Assembly: GCA_946220865.1 (NCBI GenBank)
Contig: CAMJYM010000007.1
Span: forward strand, 36,051 to 100,050
Length of the DNA stretch: 64,000 nt
From: an uncultured Clostridia bacterium
Lineage (GTDB): Bacteria > Bacillota > Clostridia > Saccharofermentanales > DTU023
Direction: 5' to 3'
Position 1 is the first letter of the stretch. The number at the start of each line of letters is the position of its first letter. The position numbers and the translations under genes are program-made. The notes under the pieces were generated by a model, which did not search any database, had not been told where the DNA came from, and saw nothing but the letters and a program-made list of their open reading frames with translations. Below, one piece after another: positions 51,141-60,485 of this stretch.

Positions 51141-52253
51141 TCAGCAGTCTTCGCAAGTTTCAGGATTTGAACGACCGATTTCTTTCCAAATCCCATCTAC
51201 CTGCTCGACAGTCACTTCAAACTGATCGAGAACAACCCCGGCCATGCGAATACTGACCTTGAAACTGAGCTGCTCCCGTTGTTCGTCTATTTTAGCAGAA
51301 TGGAAAAAAAGATAGAGCGCTTCACTATTATCGGGCTGGGTAAATGCCTGGTGGTAGCTGCGGTTAAGCGCCTGTATGAGTCCAAGGCGAAAATCATTTC
51401 TCTGAAAGTCCGGGCTCTTGTCAAAAATAATCTGCAGGGTGGGTGCAAGCTCAAGGCCTGCCTGGCGAAGAGAAGTGACAATGCGGTCAGATATCTGCCC
51501 GTACGCTCGATCATCCATGCGCCGGTTCAGTGCAACGAGCAACACCTGTGGACTCTCGGCACTGCCATCCTGCTCCTCCTTCTTCCTGACTTCATCAGGA
51601 GCGAGCGAGACTGTCTCCGGAGCAGCGAAGAGCGAGATGGACTCAGGGGGGTCTTCTTCGTCCGCATCCAAGTCCTCCGCTAAAGCCCTCTTCTCTTCAA
51701 AAGAGGAGCCAGGTTCCGAGCTCTCTGCAGAACGGCTGTCCAGATCCTTCGCCCCCGTTGAAACCCCATTGGGGGGCGACGCGAGCGTCCCCTCACCAGC
51801 GTTCTCCAGAGGAGTGTCAAACTGCTCTGCTTCCGGAGTTTCTGCAGATTTTGGAGCTTCCGCACTTTTTGCCTTTTGAGCCGATTCAGTTTCGACTTGT
51901 TTTTCCTCTGCCTCCATAAGCCCCTGGGATAATTCGGCTGGAGCATCCAGGATGTCCGGGCTTTGGCCACCGGCTCCAGCCGCCGGTACGGGCTTGCGCG
52001 CAAAGCTGCGGCTGGCTTCATCCCCTGCAAAGTGCTGCAAGAGGATAAAGCTTCCGGCGATAAAAACAAAGACAGCGGCGAGCGTTGCTATGGCGCGAAG
52101 TGCGGGTCTGCGAAAGAAAAATCCGGACTTGCCAGGACGGGCAGCGTCCTTCATCGCACGGCGAGTTTTAAGCAGAAGCTCAGCTGAAGGCTTCTGACTT
52201 TCAACACGCCGGCAATACGCCTCGCGAATTTGCTTTTCCGACCACGTGCTCAT
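51141..52253 (-). CDS. Anti-sigma factor-like membrane protein
   Basis: A 370-residue single-pass membrane protein co-transcribed with an ECF sigma factor; the ATG overlaps the sigma gene by 4 bases. The cytosolic N-terminus (~50 residues, WSEKQIREAYCRRVESQKPS) precedes a membrane segment AIATLAAVFVFIAGSFILL. A long Glu/Ser/Ala-rich extracellular linker (~75-215) leads to a C-terminal domain (SPQVLLVALNRRMDDRAYGQ to the end). No zinc-binding HxxxCxxC anti-sigma motif was seen, so the role is inferred from position. Confidence 0.75.
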   Translation of the reverse strand: MSTWSEKQIREAYCRRVESQKPSAELLLKTRRAMKDAARPGKSGFFFRRPALRAIATLAAVFVFIAGSFILLQHFAGDEASRSFARKPVPAAGAGGQSPDILDAPAELSQGLMEAEEKQVETESAQKAKSAEAPKSAETPEAEQFDTPLENAGEGTLASPPNGVSTGAKDLDSRSAESSEPGSSFEEKRALAEDLDADEEDPPESISLFAAPETVSLAPDEVRKKEEQDGSAESPQVLLVALNRRMDDRAYGQISDRIVTSLRQAGLELAPTLQIIFDKSPDFQRNDFRLGLIQALNRSYHQAFTQPDNSEALYLFFHSAKIDEQREQLSFKVSIRMAGVVLDQFEVTVEQVDGIWKEIGRSNPETCEDC

Positions 52254-52873
52254 TCCTGGCTCCCTCCTTCCAAACAGGCTTTTAACGCTCTGCGCGCCCG
52301 ACTGAGCTGCATGCGCAGCGCACCCTCTTTTTTATTCAGAATCTCAGCGATCTCCCGGCTGGTCATCCCCTCGTAATAGAAAAGATGGATCAGCTCGCGT
52401 TCAGCGCCACTGAGAGCTTTCAAACAATGTTCAAGATCAAGGGTCCGGATTTGTTGCTCCTCCGGAGCTTCCCGACGGTCAAAGCGATCCGGAGCAGCCG
52501 CCTCCTCTTGTTCCATCTGCTCATCGAAAGGCAGCTCACGACGGTGCTGCGGCTTGCGCCAGAAGGAATTGGCCGTATTGCAAGTCACACGGATAAACCA
52601 GGCTTTGGCATGCTCCTCACTGACAAAGCTGGGCTGCGCTTTGGTCCAGCTCAGGAAGACCTCCTGAAAGATATCCTCCGCATCTTGAACCTGCTTGCAG
52701 CGAGCCAGCGCCAGCTGATAAACGAGATGAGAGAAACGCTCGATGACTTCGTCGTCGGAGGGTTTGTAGGGCTCAACCGAAGTCTCCTCCTGCAGGAGCG
52801 ACCCAAGGTGGGCAGAAGAGTGCTCTCCCTTTGTGCGGGAAAGTTTTTTGCTGCGATTTTTTCCCGTCTCCAC
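52250..52873 (-). CDS. ECF-type RNA polymerase sigma factor
   Basis: A 207-residue sigma-70 family ECF factor. Region 2: SHLVYQLALARCKQVQDAED and IFQEVFLSWTK, with AKAWFIRVTCNTANSFWRK; region 4: LKALSGAERELIHLFYYEGM and TSREIAEILNKKEGALRMQL. A ~40-residue polar N-terminal extension precedes region 2. GTG start with AAGGGG upstream. Pairs with the following membrane protein, which likely restrains it. Confidence 0.95.
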   Translation of the reverse strand: METGKNRSKKLSRTKGEHSSAHLGSLLQEETSVEPYKPSDDEVIERFSHLVYQLALARCKQVQDAEDIFQEVFLSWTKAQPSFVSEEHAKAWFIRVTCNTANSFWRKPQHRRELPFDEQMEQEEAAAPDRFDRREAPEEQQIRTLDLEHCLKALSGAERELIHLFYYEGMTSREIAEILNKKEGALRMQLSRARRALKACLEGGSQE

Positions 52874-52959
52874 AGGGCCCCTTTCCGGTGAGATATTGTT
52901 TCGGCCTCACCTTTAATATGCTGGATCATGTGAAAATGTCACAAAGCGTAAAAAGCTTA

Positions 52960-53092
52960 GCTCACAATCTTGTTTGAAGATCTTTGCTGAAGAGCATTGC
53001 TCACGATCTTTGCTGATGATCGTCGCTGATAATCTCTGTTCATGATCTTCGCTGACGACCTCGCTGACAATCTCACATCACGATAGCTGAAT
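52960..53092. repeat. Degenerate GATC/GCTGA tandem repeats
   Basis: Roughly eight imperfect ~15-base units of the form GCTGA-GATCTT- follow each other between the sigma gene and the tRNA. Their core recalls the ATPase tail repeats but is not identical. No ORF; the rest of 52874-53214 shows nothing else. Confidence 0.6.
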
Positions 53093-53214
53093 AATTCTCT
53101 GGCTCGCATTATAACATCCGTCATCTTGAAAAGCGCCCTTGAAAATGCTATGATTTCACAGCTTATTACGAATGAGTTGACTCAATGAATGAGTTGGCTC
53201 AGGAAGTCCCTTTC

Positions 53215-53290
53215 GGGAGCATAGCTCAGCTGGTAGAGCGCTTGCTTTACACGCAAGATGTCACAGGTTCGAGTCCTGTTGTTCCCACCA
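53215..53290 (+). tRNA. tRNA-Val (anticodon TAC)
   Basis: Acceptor GGGAGCA pairs with TGTTCCC. Anticodon stem CTTGC/GCAAG with loop TTTACAC gives anticodon TAC. T arm ACAGG-TTCGAGT-CCTGT. CCA is encoded. A terminator follows at once. Confidence 0.96.
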
Positions 53291-53294
53291 AACA

Positions 53295-53324
53295 CCCCTG
53301 AAACGCTTTAGTTTCAGGGGTTTT
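53295..53324 (+). terminator. Terminator after tRNA-Val
   Basis: Stem CCCCTGAAAC / GTTTCAGGGG, loop GCTTTA, then TTTT. Confidence 0.85.
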
Positions 53325-53358
53325 GAATTTATAAGATAACAAAAAGGTAACAAGCATT

Positions 53359-53394
53359 AAAAAAGCCCCGCCGAAGCGGGGTTTTTGCTTTTTT
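53359..53394. terminator. Bidirectional terminator
   Basis: Stem AAAAAGCCCCGC / GCGGGGTTTTT with loop CGAA, followed by GCTTTTTT. It lies between the tRNA on + and the cyclophilin gene on -. Confidence 0.8.
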
Positions 53395-53453
53395 AAAGAG
53401 ATTTACCGGCCGAGTTTAGATTTAAGGCGTGAGTATCGATTTTAACCGAGCGT

Positions 53454-54221
53454 TTATTGCGGCTTTACAAAGAAAACTTTCGTCATGACCTGTTCTGTCG
53501 TGGGTCTGTCCTGCGCATTGGTGGCCACTGTGGCAATGCGGTCGACTTCGTCCATCCCGTAGACGACTTCGCCGAAAGCGGCATAATTCCCATCGAGGAA
53601 AGTGCTGTCCTGATGGACAATAAAGAACTGCGAGGAAGCGGAGTTCGGATCGTTTGCACGAGCCATGGAGAGAACGCCCCGTTTGTGAGAGAGCAGATTC
53701 TTCACACCATTACTGCTGAATTCACCTTTGATGTTCTTAGAGGAACCGCCCATACCGGTGCCATCCGGATCCCCACCCTGAATCATAAAACCCTCAATCA
53801 CACGGTGAAAGATGAGCCCGTCGTAAAAGCCATCACCCACAAGCGTCTGAAAATTTTTCACACTGATTGGGGCCACGTCGGAGCGAAGTTTCACCACAAT
53901 ATGAGCGCCGCTGTTCATGAGGATATCGACATAGTCCGTGGCCTCGGAGGAAAAAGTGTAGCCTTCGGCCACAGAATCCGCCTGTGTGGCGTCTGCGGCT
54001 TCAGCTGTATTGGCTCCTGTCGCAGCATTCGCAGCTGTAATCGAAGCAGTCGGCAAGCTACCCGACACAGCTTCCGCAGGCGTTTCGCCCGACAGAACCG
54101 ATGACGACGGCTTAGTCTGACTTCCGCCCTCAGTGGGAGTCAGCGCACTGCAAGCGCTCAGCAGGAGGCCCGGCAGGCAAGCCGTAAGAAAACATAAAGA
54201 AAAGGCACGACGTTTGTTCAT
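53454..54221 (-). CDS. Cyclophilin-type peptidyl-prolyl isomerase, lipoprotein
   Basis: A 255-residue exported prolyl isomerase. The signal peptide ends in lipobox LLSAC, then a ~70-residue Ala/Thr/Ser linker and the cyclophilin domain: VKNFQTLVGDGFYDGLIFHR, VIEGFMIQGGDPDGTGMGGS with catalytic Arg and Phe/Gln residues, SMARANDPNSASSQFFIV, and NYAAFGEVVYGMDEVD. It assists folding of surface proteins outside the membrane. Length and domain are typical. Confidence 0.96.
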   Translation of the reverse strand: MNKRRAFSLCFLTACLPGLLLSACSALTPTEGGSQTKPSSSVLSGETPAEAVSGSLPTASITAANAATGANTAEAADATQADSVAEGYTFSSEATDYVDILMNSGAHIVVKLRSDVAPISVKNFQTLVGDGFYDGLIFHRVIEGFMIQGGDPDGTGMGGSSKNIKGEFSSNGVKNLLSHKRGVLSMARANDPNSASSQFFIVHQDSTFLDGNYAAFGEVVYGMDEVDRIATVATNAQDRPTTEQVMTKVFFVKPQ

Positions 54222-54331
54222 AAAAATCCTTTCAACGCTCTCTGCGTTTTATTACTCTTTCAACGCGCGGAAAGCGCGCAGTAAAGGCTTAATCAGGAAA
54301 CAGCAGGCTGGCTGCAACACCTTTATAAAAT

Positions 54332-55294
54332 TCAGTCCTGAAGCTTCTTCGTTTTTTCACTTTGCCCCAGAGGAATGGGTTCCAGCCAGCCCCAGTCGCT
54401 GTTGCGTACACGCTTGCCCTGGTTTTCTATCTGGCTTTCCAGGAGGCCGGTGATCTGAGACTCCGCCGTATCAATAAAATGGACAATCGCTGCCGCAATG
54501 GTGCTGGGACGATCCCCGTATTCGCCGTGATGTTCGGCGATGATGCACTGCAGCTGCCGGTAAAAATCTTCGTCATAGGCTTCAATAATCTCGTCTTTAT
54601 GACTGGCGATAAATTCGATCCCACGGATACGGTGGTTGGCATACCAGTACTTGCCGGGTCCAAGGTCGCGGTATTCAAAAACCTTGCCGATGTCATGCAG
54701 GGCCATGCCACAGCAGAGCAGATCAGCACTGGCTTTAAGCTCAGGCTCATTTTCCAGCAGGGCGGCCAGCAAATTCAACATTTTGCTCGTGTGATAGACC
54801 AGGCCGCCGACCTTATTATCATGATAATAAATGGCCGCTCCTTCCAGAAAAAAACGTCCTTCGAGCTCCGGGTCATTCAGGATATCCTGAATGAGTTTCC
54901 AGCATTTATAAGAGACGCCGCGTTCCATCAGCTTCGAGCTCACTTCTTTCCAGAAGGAGCTGAGCCGTTCGCGGGGAAGCTGGGGGAGAAAATCTGTGTT
55001 TTTGAGGGAGCTGTCCGTGCTCGGCTGAATGCGCCTGACCGTCAGATAGATAGCTCCGTTAAATTCTGAGCCGGTCGTTTCCACATCATAGAGGCCTACG
55101 CCGTGTTCCTGCACCGTGGCAAAGGTGCGCTCTTCCCATATCTTAAATTCCGCGCTTCCCTGAGGAGTCAGAAAAGTCCCGATCATAAAATCATTTTTTT
55201 TGCCACTGCGCACTTGAGGGGGCTGCGCAATGAGGACAGAGCCATAACTGTCAACGTCTTTTTCGATGGCGTGTTCAAGATCAAGAATGGCCAC
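54332..55294 (-). CDS. YhaM-like 3'-5' exoribonuclease (OB fold + HD)
   Basis: A 320-residue homologue of Bacillus YhaM, an exonuclease with an N-terminal OB domain (GKKNDFMIGTFLTPQGSAEF, KIWEERTFATV) and an HD domain with GMALHDIGKVFEY holding the HD pair and IAEHHGEYG the next histidines. The start is set at GTG 55294, which gives the family length; a further-upstream GTG at 55369 overlaps the TetR stop. A promoter-like GTGACG-17-TATACT lies just upstream of 55294. Confidence 0.88.
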   Translation of the reverse strand: MAILDLEHAIEKDVDSYGSVLIAQPPQVRSGKKNDFMIGTFLTPQGSAEFKIWEERTFATVQEHGVGLYDVETTGSEFNGAIYLTVRRIQPSTDSSLKNTDFLPQLPRERLSSFWKEVSSKLMERGVSYKCWKLIQDILNDPELEGRFFLEGAAIYYHDNKVGGLVYHTSKMLNLLAALLENEPELKASADLLCCGMALHDIGKVFEYRDLGPGKYWYANHRIRGIEFIASHKDEIIEAYDEDFYRQLQCIIAEHHGEYGDRPSTIAAAIVHFIDTAESQITGLLESQIENQGKRVRNSDWGWLEPIPLGQSEKTKKLQD

Positions 55295-55365
55295 AGTGGA
55301 CCTGCCTTTCCCGGGCCGCGGGACGGCCGTGTTTTGTTCCAGTATAACGAATTGGCGGAAGGCCG

Positions 55366-55980
55366 TCACCCCTCGACTCGGCTCTCCTTTTTGTCCCGGC
55401 GCTCTGAGTCTTCATCCAGCTGCTGACTGATGCGCAGGGATCGCTCGATACTTCCCTGAAAAAGCTTTCCAAGTCTGTAAATTAAGGCCTTGGGAGAGCC
55501 GTTCATGCCCTCCTGAATCCACTTGTCGAGAAGACCAATCAGCGCGGCAACATAAAAATCGATAATAAGCCTCTTATCCCCTTCTTTAGCCTCAATATGA
55601 TTTGCCTGGCACTGATTTTCAACATATTTGCTCATAACCACTTTGCAAACCTTATAAAGATAAGCATCCGTATCTTTCTTGTCGATGGACCGGAAAATAT
55701 TCTGGGCCGCTTTCCTGTGCTCTAAAAAGAAGGAGACGGCATGTAAAAGACCTTCTTCCCAGGAATAAGTTTCGTTAAATTCTTTATCGACCTTTTCCAG
55801 CTCATCCTGCAGAATTTCTTTCACGAGCATGTAGACATCGTCATAGTGGTAATAAAAAGTGTTTCGATTGATCTCACATCGCTCGGCGAGCTTCGCTATG
55901 GTGATACTTTTCAAACTCTTTTCTTCCAGCATTTTCAGAAATTCGCGTTTGATCAGCTCTTTGGTGTATTGTCTGGCCAC
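55366..55980 (-). CDS. TetR-family transcriptional regulator
   Basis: A 204-residue TetR-type protein. TKELIKREFLKMLEEKSLKS, ITIAKLAERCEINRNTFYYH and YDDVYMLV form the helix-turn-helix with the conserved FYYHY(D) motif. The C-terminal ~140 residues resemble the TetR_C_8-like (DhaS) group. GTG start after GAGGGGG. Divergent from the phosphoesterase gene. Confidence 0.92.
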   Translation of the reverse strand: MARQYTKELIKREFLKMLEEKSLKSITIAKLAERCEINRNTFYYHYDDVYMLVKEILQDELEKVDKEFNETYSWEEGLLHAVSFFLEHRKAAQNIFRSIDKKDTDAYLYKVCKVVMSKYVENQCQANHIEAKEGDKRLIIDFYVAALIGLLDKWIQEGMNGSPKALIYRLGKLFQGSIERSLRISQQLDEDSERRDKKESRVEG

Positions 55981-56050
55981 GAAAAAGCCCCCTCTATGTC
56001 TCCTGTTCCCCTTATCTTAACTCAAAACTACCGCAAGCGCCGTCTCTGGC

Positions 56051-56100
56051 CTTATGTGGGCTTGGTCTTCTTATATGAACCTGGCCTTATATGGACTTTA
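56051..56100. repeat. Direct repeats in the TetR/phosphoesterase gap
   Basis: CTTATGTGGGC (56051), CTTATATGAAC (56070) and CTTATATGGAC (56086) are similar 11-base strings spaced 19 and 16 bases apart. They may be regulator sites or chance. Confidence 0.35.
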
Positions 56101-56238
56101 CGAAGAATTGATACAGGCCTAATCAAAATCAGCAGCGGCTGCTGTAATAATAAAGCTGTTCAAGCATTAAGGCCATACAAAACTCAACAAGCTTTATTTC
56201 AGCATGGCTGCAGCTTGAAAAAAGGAGGAAAGTATCAC

Positions 56239-57837
56239 ATGAAAAAAGGAAAAAGAACGCATATCCTTTTTAGCCTCGTCCTGGCTGCCCTTCTCGGCGC
56301 GCTGCTGCTTCAGTTCAGCCCTTCTGCCTTTGCGTCAACTTCTCACTATCTGGATGCGTCCAGCATCGCGGGTGATGCGGCCTGGAAAGAATGGTGCGAT
56401 CAGTGGGATGCCATGGCCAGCGATTTAACTAAAGTTTCCGTCGCTCCCGGCAAAGATCAGACCGAACTGAATTTTGCCTGGCTCTCTAAAGCCGAAGGCG
56501 AAGCGACCCCGGTCGTCCATTTTGGGAAAAAAGATGGCGAGATGAAAGCCTTCACCGGCGAGACGGGCGAAGTAGATGACAGCCTGACCGATGGCGCGAA
56601 ATATGTTTATAACCATGTCACCGTGAGCGGTCTGGAAGAAAATACCGCTTATGTCTACACCGTGGAAAAGAACGGCGTGGAAACCGAGCCGGTTGAATTC
56701 TCCACCAGAAGCTTCAGCGAAGTAAAAATGCTCCTGGTCGGCGACCCCCAGATCGGCGCTTCCAAAGGTCAGCCTCAGGGAGATGCTGATCTCGTGAACG
56801 ATGGCGGCGTGGCCAATACTGCGGCTCGCAACGATGCTTTTGGCTGGGATCGCACCCTGCAAAAAGCCCTGGAACAGACCCCTGACCTCAACTTCATCAT
56901 CTCCGCCGGCGACCAGGTCAACAAAACCGGCAAAGCCAAAGAAGAAGAATTCGCCGGCTATCTGGGTGCGAAGGTTCTGGCTTCTACCCCCATGGCCGCC
57001 TGCATTGGCAACCACGATTCTCTGAACCCTGACTTTAAGTATCACTTCAACGTCCCCAATGCGACCGATAAGGGCATGACCGAAGCCGGAGGCGACTACT
57101 ATTACAGCTATGGCCCCGGCCTCTTCATCGTGCTGAATATCAATAACTACAACGTGGCCGAGCACAAAGAAGCCATCGAAGAAGCCGTTGCTTCTTACCC
57201 CGATGCCGCCTGGCGTGTCGTGACCATCCATCAGGATATCTACGGCAGCGGCCTCGATCATTCCGACAGCGATGGCATGATTCTGCGCACGCAGCTGACC
57301 CCCGTCTTCGACGAATTTAAGATTGATGTCGTCCTTCAGGGTCACGATCATACCTATACCCGCAGCCATTTGCTCAGCGGCGACCAAAAGACCCACGGCC
57401 GTTATGAATTCCGCCTCAAGGACGATGCCAGCGGTTATGACTGGGACCATGCTTTCAACGTGGACACTAACGCGATGATCCCCTTTGCTCCCGAAGAAGG
57501 CGATGCGGATGGCAAAAAACTGCACGACGATTTCATGGCTGACAACAGCTGCTATACCCTCTCCAAAGTGGACGGTGAAAAAGTGACGGATGGCGAAGGA
57601 ATCCTCTACATTACCGCCAACTCCGCTTCCGGTTCCAAGTATTATGAGCTGATCGAAAGCCAGCAGGATTACATTGCGGCCCGCAGCCAGAACTGGCTCC
57701 CCAGCTACTCGCTCATGACCATGACCGACAAAACCTTCAGCATCGTGACCTATCAGATCACCGATGACGGTAAAGTTGAAGAAATCGACACAATCTTCAC
57801 GCTGGAGAAAACTGCGGAAGCCGAAAAAGCAGCTTAA
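56239..57837 (+). CDS. Secreted metallophosphoesterase (purple acid phosphatase-like)
   Basis: A 532-residue exported enzyme. A signal peptide (basic start, ILFSLVLAALLGALLLQF, AFA cleavage) is followed by a fibronectin-III-like domain (~35-155) and a calcineurin-like phosphoesterase domain: LLVGDPQIGAS (Asp), ISAGDQVNKTG (Gly-Asp), CIGNHDS (Gly-Asn-His-Asp), VTIHQD (His) and LQGHDHTYTRS (Gly-His-Asp-His). The order is that of purple-acid-phosphatase-like enzymes. It probably frees phosphate from organic esters outside the cell. AAGGAGG lies ~10 bases before the ATG. Confidence 0.94.
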   Translation: MKKGKRTHILFSLVLAALLGALLLQFSPSAFASTSHYLDASSIAGDAAWKEWCDQWDAMASDLTKVSVAPGKDQTELNFAWLSKAEGEATPVVHFGKKDGEMKAFTGETGEVDDSLTDGAKYVYNHVTVSGLEENTAYVYTVEKNGVETEPVEFSTRSFSEVKMLLVGDPQIGASKGQPQGDADLVNDGGVANTAARNDAFGWDRTLQKALEQTPDLNFIISAGDQVNKTGKAKEEEFAGYLGAKVLASTPMAACIGNHDSLNPDFKYHFNVPNATDKGMTEAGGDYYYSYGPGLFIVLNINNYNVAEHKEAIEEAVASYPDAAWRVVTIHQDIYGSGLDHSDSDGMILRTQLTPVFDEFKIDVVLQGHDHTYTRSHLLSGDQKTHGRYEFRLKDDASGYDWDHAFNVDTNAMIPFAPEEGDADGKKLHDDFMADNSCYTLSKVDGEKVTDGEGILYITANSASGSKYYELIESQQDYIAARSQNWLPSYSLMTMTDKTFSIVTYQITDDGKVEEIDTIFTLEKTAEAEKAA

Positions 57838-57898
57838 GCTTTAAGTGAAAGCAAAGGCCGCTCGTTTGGACCTCTGTTCCAGAGCGAGACGGCGTACC

Positions 57899-57936
57899 GG
57901 GCAGCGCTTGTCCATACGGACAGGCGTTGCCCTTTT
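57899..57936 (+). terminator. Terminator after the phosphoesterase
   Basis: Near-perfect 15-base stem GGGCAGCGCTTGTCC / GGACAGGCGTTGCCC, loop ATAC, then TTTT. It precedes yibE/F by ~25 bases. Confidence 0.85.
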
Positions 57937-57960
57937 ACAATAATAAGGAAATCAGCCCAA

Positions 57961-59154
57961 ATGAATCCAGAGAAAACAAACTCAATGAGGATAGAATCAA
58001 ACGCGACTTCGGAGCCCAAAATATGCTCCCGGAGCCGCCTTATCTACCTGCTCATTCTCATCCTTGTGATAGCCCTTTCTATCGTGGCGGCGTGGCAGCT
58101 GAGGAAGGTTCAGAAGACAGAATTGACCAATACCCGTGGACATAGTTTTGAAAAGGCTGTCGTCACCGAAGTCCTGCGGGACAACGTCCAGCAGGATGGC
58201 AGCCGTGTGGGCGAACAGCGCGTGCGGGTTCGTCTGAGCAGCGGCAGCCACAGGGGCGAAGAGATTGAAACCAGCAGCCCCTCAGGTTATTTGTTCGGCG
58301 CACCCTGTGTCAAAGGTATGAAGGTCATCATCATGCAAAGTGTGGCAGGCGACACCCTGGTCACCAGCGTCTATGCCCAGGATCGGGGCAGCGTCATCCT
58401 GATCTTCGCTCTGCTTTACCTCCTCGTCCTTTGCTGGATAGGCGGTAAACAGGGACTGCGCGGAGCTCTGGGCTTGATCTACACCGTCGCGGCCATTTTC
58501 TATCTATTTATTCCTCTGGTCTATCTGGGTTATTCACCTTTCTGGATGGCCGTCCTGGTCTGCCTCATGACCACCTTTGTCTCCATGACCCTGATTGGAG
58601 GCTTCAGCCGTAAGACCCTGGCTGCGACCCTGGGGACTTCTGCCGGCGTCATCATCGCCGGCCTGGTGGCCATGGCCTTCTCCCTGTTTTCCGGCATCAG
58701 CGGATGGAACGTCTCCAACATTGAGCATCTCATGACCCTCTGGTACACCGAGAACATCCGGGTTGGCGACCTGCTCTTTGCCGGCTTGCTGATCTCAGCC
58801 CTGGGCGCGGTCATGGATGTGGCCATGTCCATCTCCAGCACCATGCAGGAAATTTTGCAGCAGAGGCCGGACCTCGGCCGCAAAGAACTCATCAAAGCCG
58901 GGTTTCGCGTCGGCCGCGACATGATGGGGACAGATTCCAATACCCTGATTCTGGCTTTTGCCGGAGGCAGCGTCTCCGTGCTGCTGCTCAATTACGCCTA
59001 TCAGCTGCCCCTTCTGCAGATCATCAATTCCAATAACATCGGTATCGCCGTGATGCAGGGCCTGGCCGGAAGCTTTGGCGTGGCCCTGTCCGTGCCGTCA
59101 ACCGTGATTCTGGCGGCTCTGATCTATCTGCCACCCCGGAAAAAAAGAGCGTAA
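57961..59154 (+). CDS. YibE/F-family membrane protein
   Basis: A 397-residue YibE/F-like protein of unknown transport function. The first helix (LIYLLILILVIALSIVAAWQL) is followed by a ~90-residue extracytoplasmic beta domain (FEKAVVTEVLRDN...GKVIIMQSV) and then ~8 membrane spans with GAVMDVAMSISSTMQEIL, GMTDSNT-like DMMGTDSNTLILAFAGGSVS. The family signature GALGAVMDVAMSI and MMGTDSNTLI are well conserved. AAGGA lies before the ATG. Part of this gene (58318-58380) is duplicated at 60486-60548. Confidence 0.93.
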   Translation: MNPEKTNSMRIESNATSEPKICSRSRLIYLLILILVIALSIVAAWQLRKVQKTELTNTRGHSFEKAVVTEVLRDNVQQDGSRVGEQRVRVRLSSGSHRGEEIETSSPSGYLFGAPCVKGMKVIIMQSVAGDTLVTSVYAQDRGSVILIFALLYLLVLCWIGGKQGLRGALGLIYTVAAIFYLFIPLVYLGYSPFWMAVLVCLMTTFVSMTLIGGFSRKTLAATLGTSAGVIIAGLVAMAFSLFSGISGWNVSNIEHLMTLWYTENIRVGDLLFAGLLISALGAVMDVAMSISSTMQEILQQRPDLGRKELIKAGFRVGRDMMGTDSNTLILAFAGGSVSVLLLNYAYQLPLLQIINSNNIGIAVMQGLAGSFGVALSVPSTVILAALIYLPPRKKRA

Positions 59155-59288
59155 AATTTTACCGCTCATTTGTGCCCAAAACAGAGACACCAGAGATACA
59201 ATACACTGGAGATACAAATATAGTTGCAGCGGAATGCATGGAGACAGCATATTCTACGCATTTTGTCTGAAGTGTTTGCCTGCGCCTT

Positions 59289-59328
59289 GATGGGCATGGA
59301 TGGGCAAGGATGGGCATGGATGGGCATG
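59289..59328. repeat. 10-base tandem repeat (4 copies)
   Basis: GATGGGCATG, GATGGGCAAG, GATGGGCATG, GATGGGCATG in tandem, ending 8 bases before the ribosome site of the M24 peptidase gene. Confidence 0.9.
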
Positions 59329-59348
59329 GAGGTTTCAGGAGGCCGTAT

Positions 59349-60434
59349 ATGAAAGCAGAACGTTTAAATCGCATCATCGCAAGAATGAAAACAGACGGAA
59401 TTCCTCAGATGGTCGTCACTGATCCTGTGGCCATTTTCTATTTGACAGGAAGGCGGATTAATCCCGGTGAACGGATGTTGGCGCTTTATATCCGTGAGAA
59501 CGGTGATGCGAAGCTCTTCATTAACGAACTCTTTCCTCAGGAGCATGATCCTGACTGTGAGATGATTTGGTACAACGACATTGAAGACGCTGTCGAAATA
59601 ATGACCAGATACATCGCCGGGGAGCCCGTCATCGGCATTGATAAGACCTGGCCTGCTCGATTCTTATTGAGATTGCAGGAACTTTGCCCTGATAAAAAAT
59701 ATGTGAATGGCTCTGTGATTGTCGACGATGTGCGTCGCATCAAGGATAAAGAGGAACAGCAGTTGATGCGGGAATCATCTTTACTTAATGACAAGGTCAT
59801 GGCAGAGCTCATCCCCCATGTGGCAAAGGGCTTAAGCGAGATAGAATTAAATGAAAAAGCCCGTGAAATTTATGCAGAGCACGGCATTAACAGGCTATCT
59901 TTCGATCCAATAACTGCCTATGGCCGGGGAGCCGCTGATCCTCACCACGTCACGGATGATTCCCGGGGTAAGCGAGGTGATTGCGTTGTTCTCGATATTG
60001 GCGGCTTCTATAAAGATTATGCGTCAGATATGACCCGAACCGTCTTTATTGGCGAAGCCTCCCCCCGCGCACGTGAAATCTATAATATCGTTCACGAGGC
60101 CAACCGTCGCGGCATTGCCGCTGCAAAACCTGGCAACCGCATGTGTGACGTTGATTTCGCAGCACGCAACTTTATTGAAGAAAAAGGCTTTGGAAAATAC
60201 TTTACGCACAGAACCGGTCACTCTATCGGCCTGGAGGATCATGAAAGCGGAGATGTTTCAAGTGTCAACAAAGCCATCATCAAGCCCGGACAAATTTTCT
60301 CCGTTGAACCGGGCATATATATCTTAGAGGAAGGGATCGGCGTTCGTATCGAAGATCTCGTATTGATCACCGAAGATGGCTGCGAAGTCCTGAATCACTT
60401 CAGCAAAGATTTGATCGTGGTGCCGGAAGCCTGA
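59349..60434 (+). CDS. Xaa-Pro dipeptidase/aminopeptidase, M24B
   Basis: A 361-residue M24 metallopeptidase with creatinase-like N-domain (~1-125). Metal ligands appear in order: CVVLDIGGFYKDYASDMTRT (two Asp), THRTGHSIGLEDHE (His), FSVEPGIY (Glu) and GVRIEDLVLIT (Glu). It cleaves N-terminal residues before proline or Xaa-Pro dipeptides in the cytosol. The ATG at 59349 follows AGGAGG; an upstream in-frame ATG at 59310 lies inside the tandem repeat and is unlikely. Confidence 0.95.
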   Translation: MKAERLNRIIARMKTDGIPQMVVTDPVAIFYLTGRRINPGERMLALYIRENGDAKLFINELFPQEHDPDCEMIWYNDIEDAVEIMTRYIAGEPVIGIDKTWPARFLLRLQELCPDKKYVNGSVIVDDVRRIKDKEEQQLMRESSLLNDKVMAELIPHVAKGLSEIELNEKAREIYAEHGINRLSFDPITAYGRGAADPHHVTDDSRGKRGDCVVLDIGGFYKDYASDMTRTVFIGEASPRAREIYNIVHEANRRGIAAAKPGNRMCDVDFAARNFIEEKGFGKYFTHRTGHSIGLEDHESGDVSSVNKAIIKPGQIFSVEPGIYILEEGIGVRIEDLVLITEDGCEVLNHFSKDLIVVPEA

Positions 60435-60485
60435 ATCATTCAACCCTAAGCTTATTTCACTGAGGGATAAACAAACAAAGCAGGC

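Noticed and set aside
56425..57525. Long open frame on minus opposite the phosphoesterase
   Set aside because: It is the codon-bias shadow of a well-supported gene with signal peptide and metal motifs.
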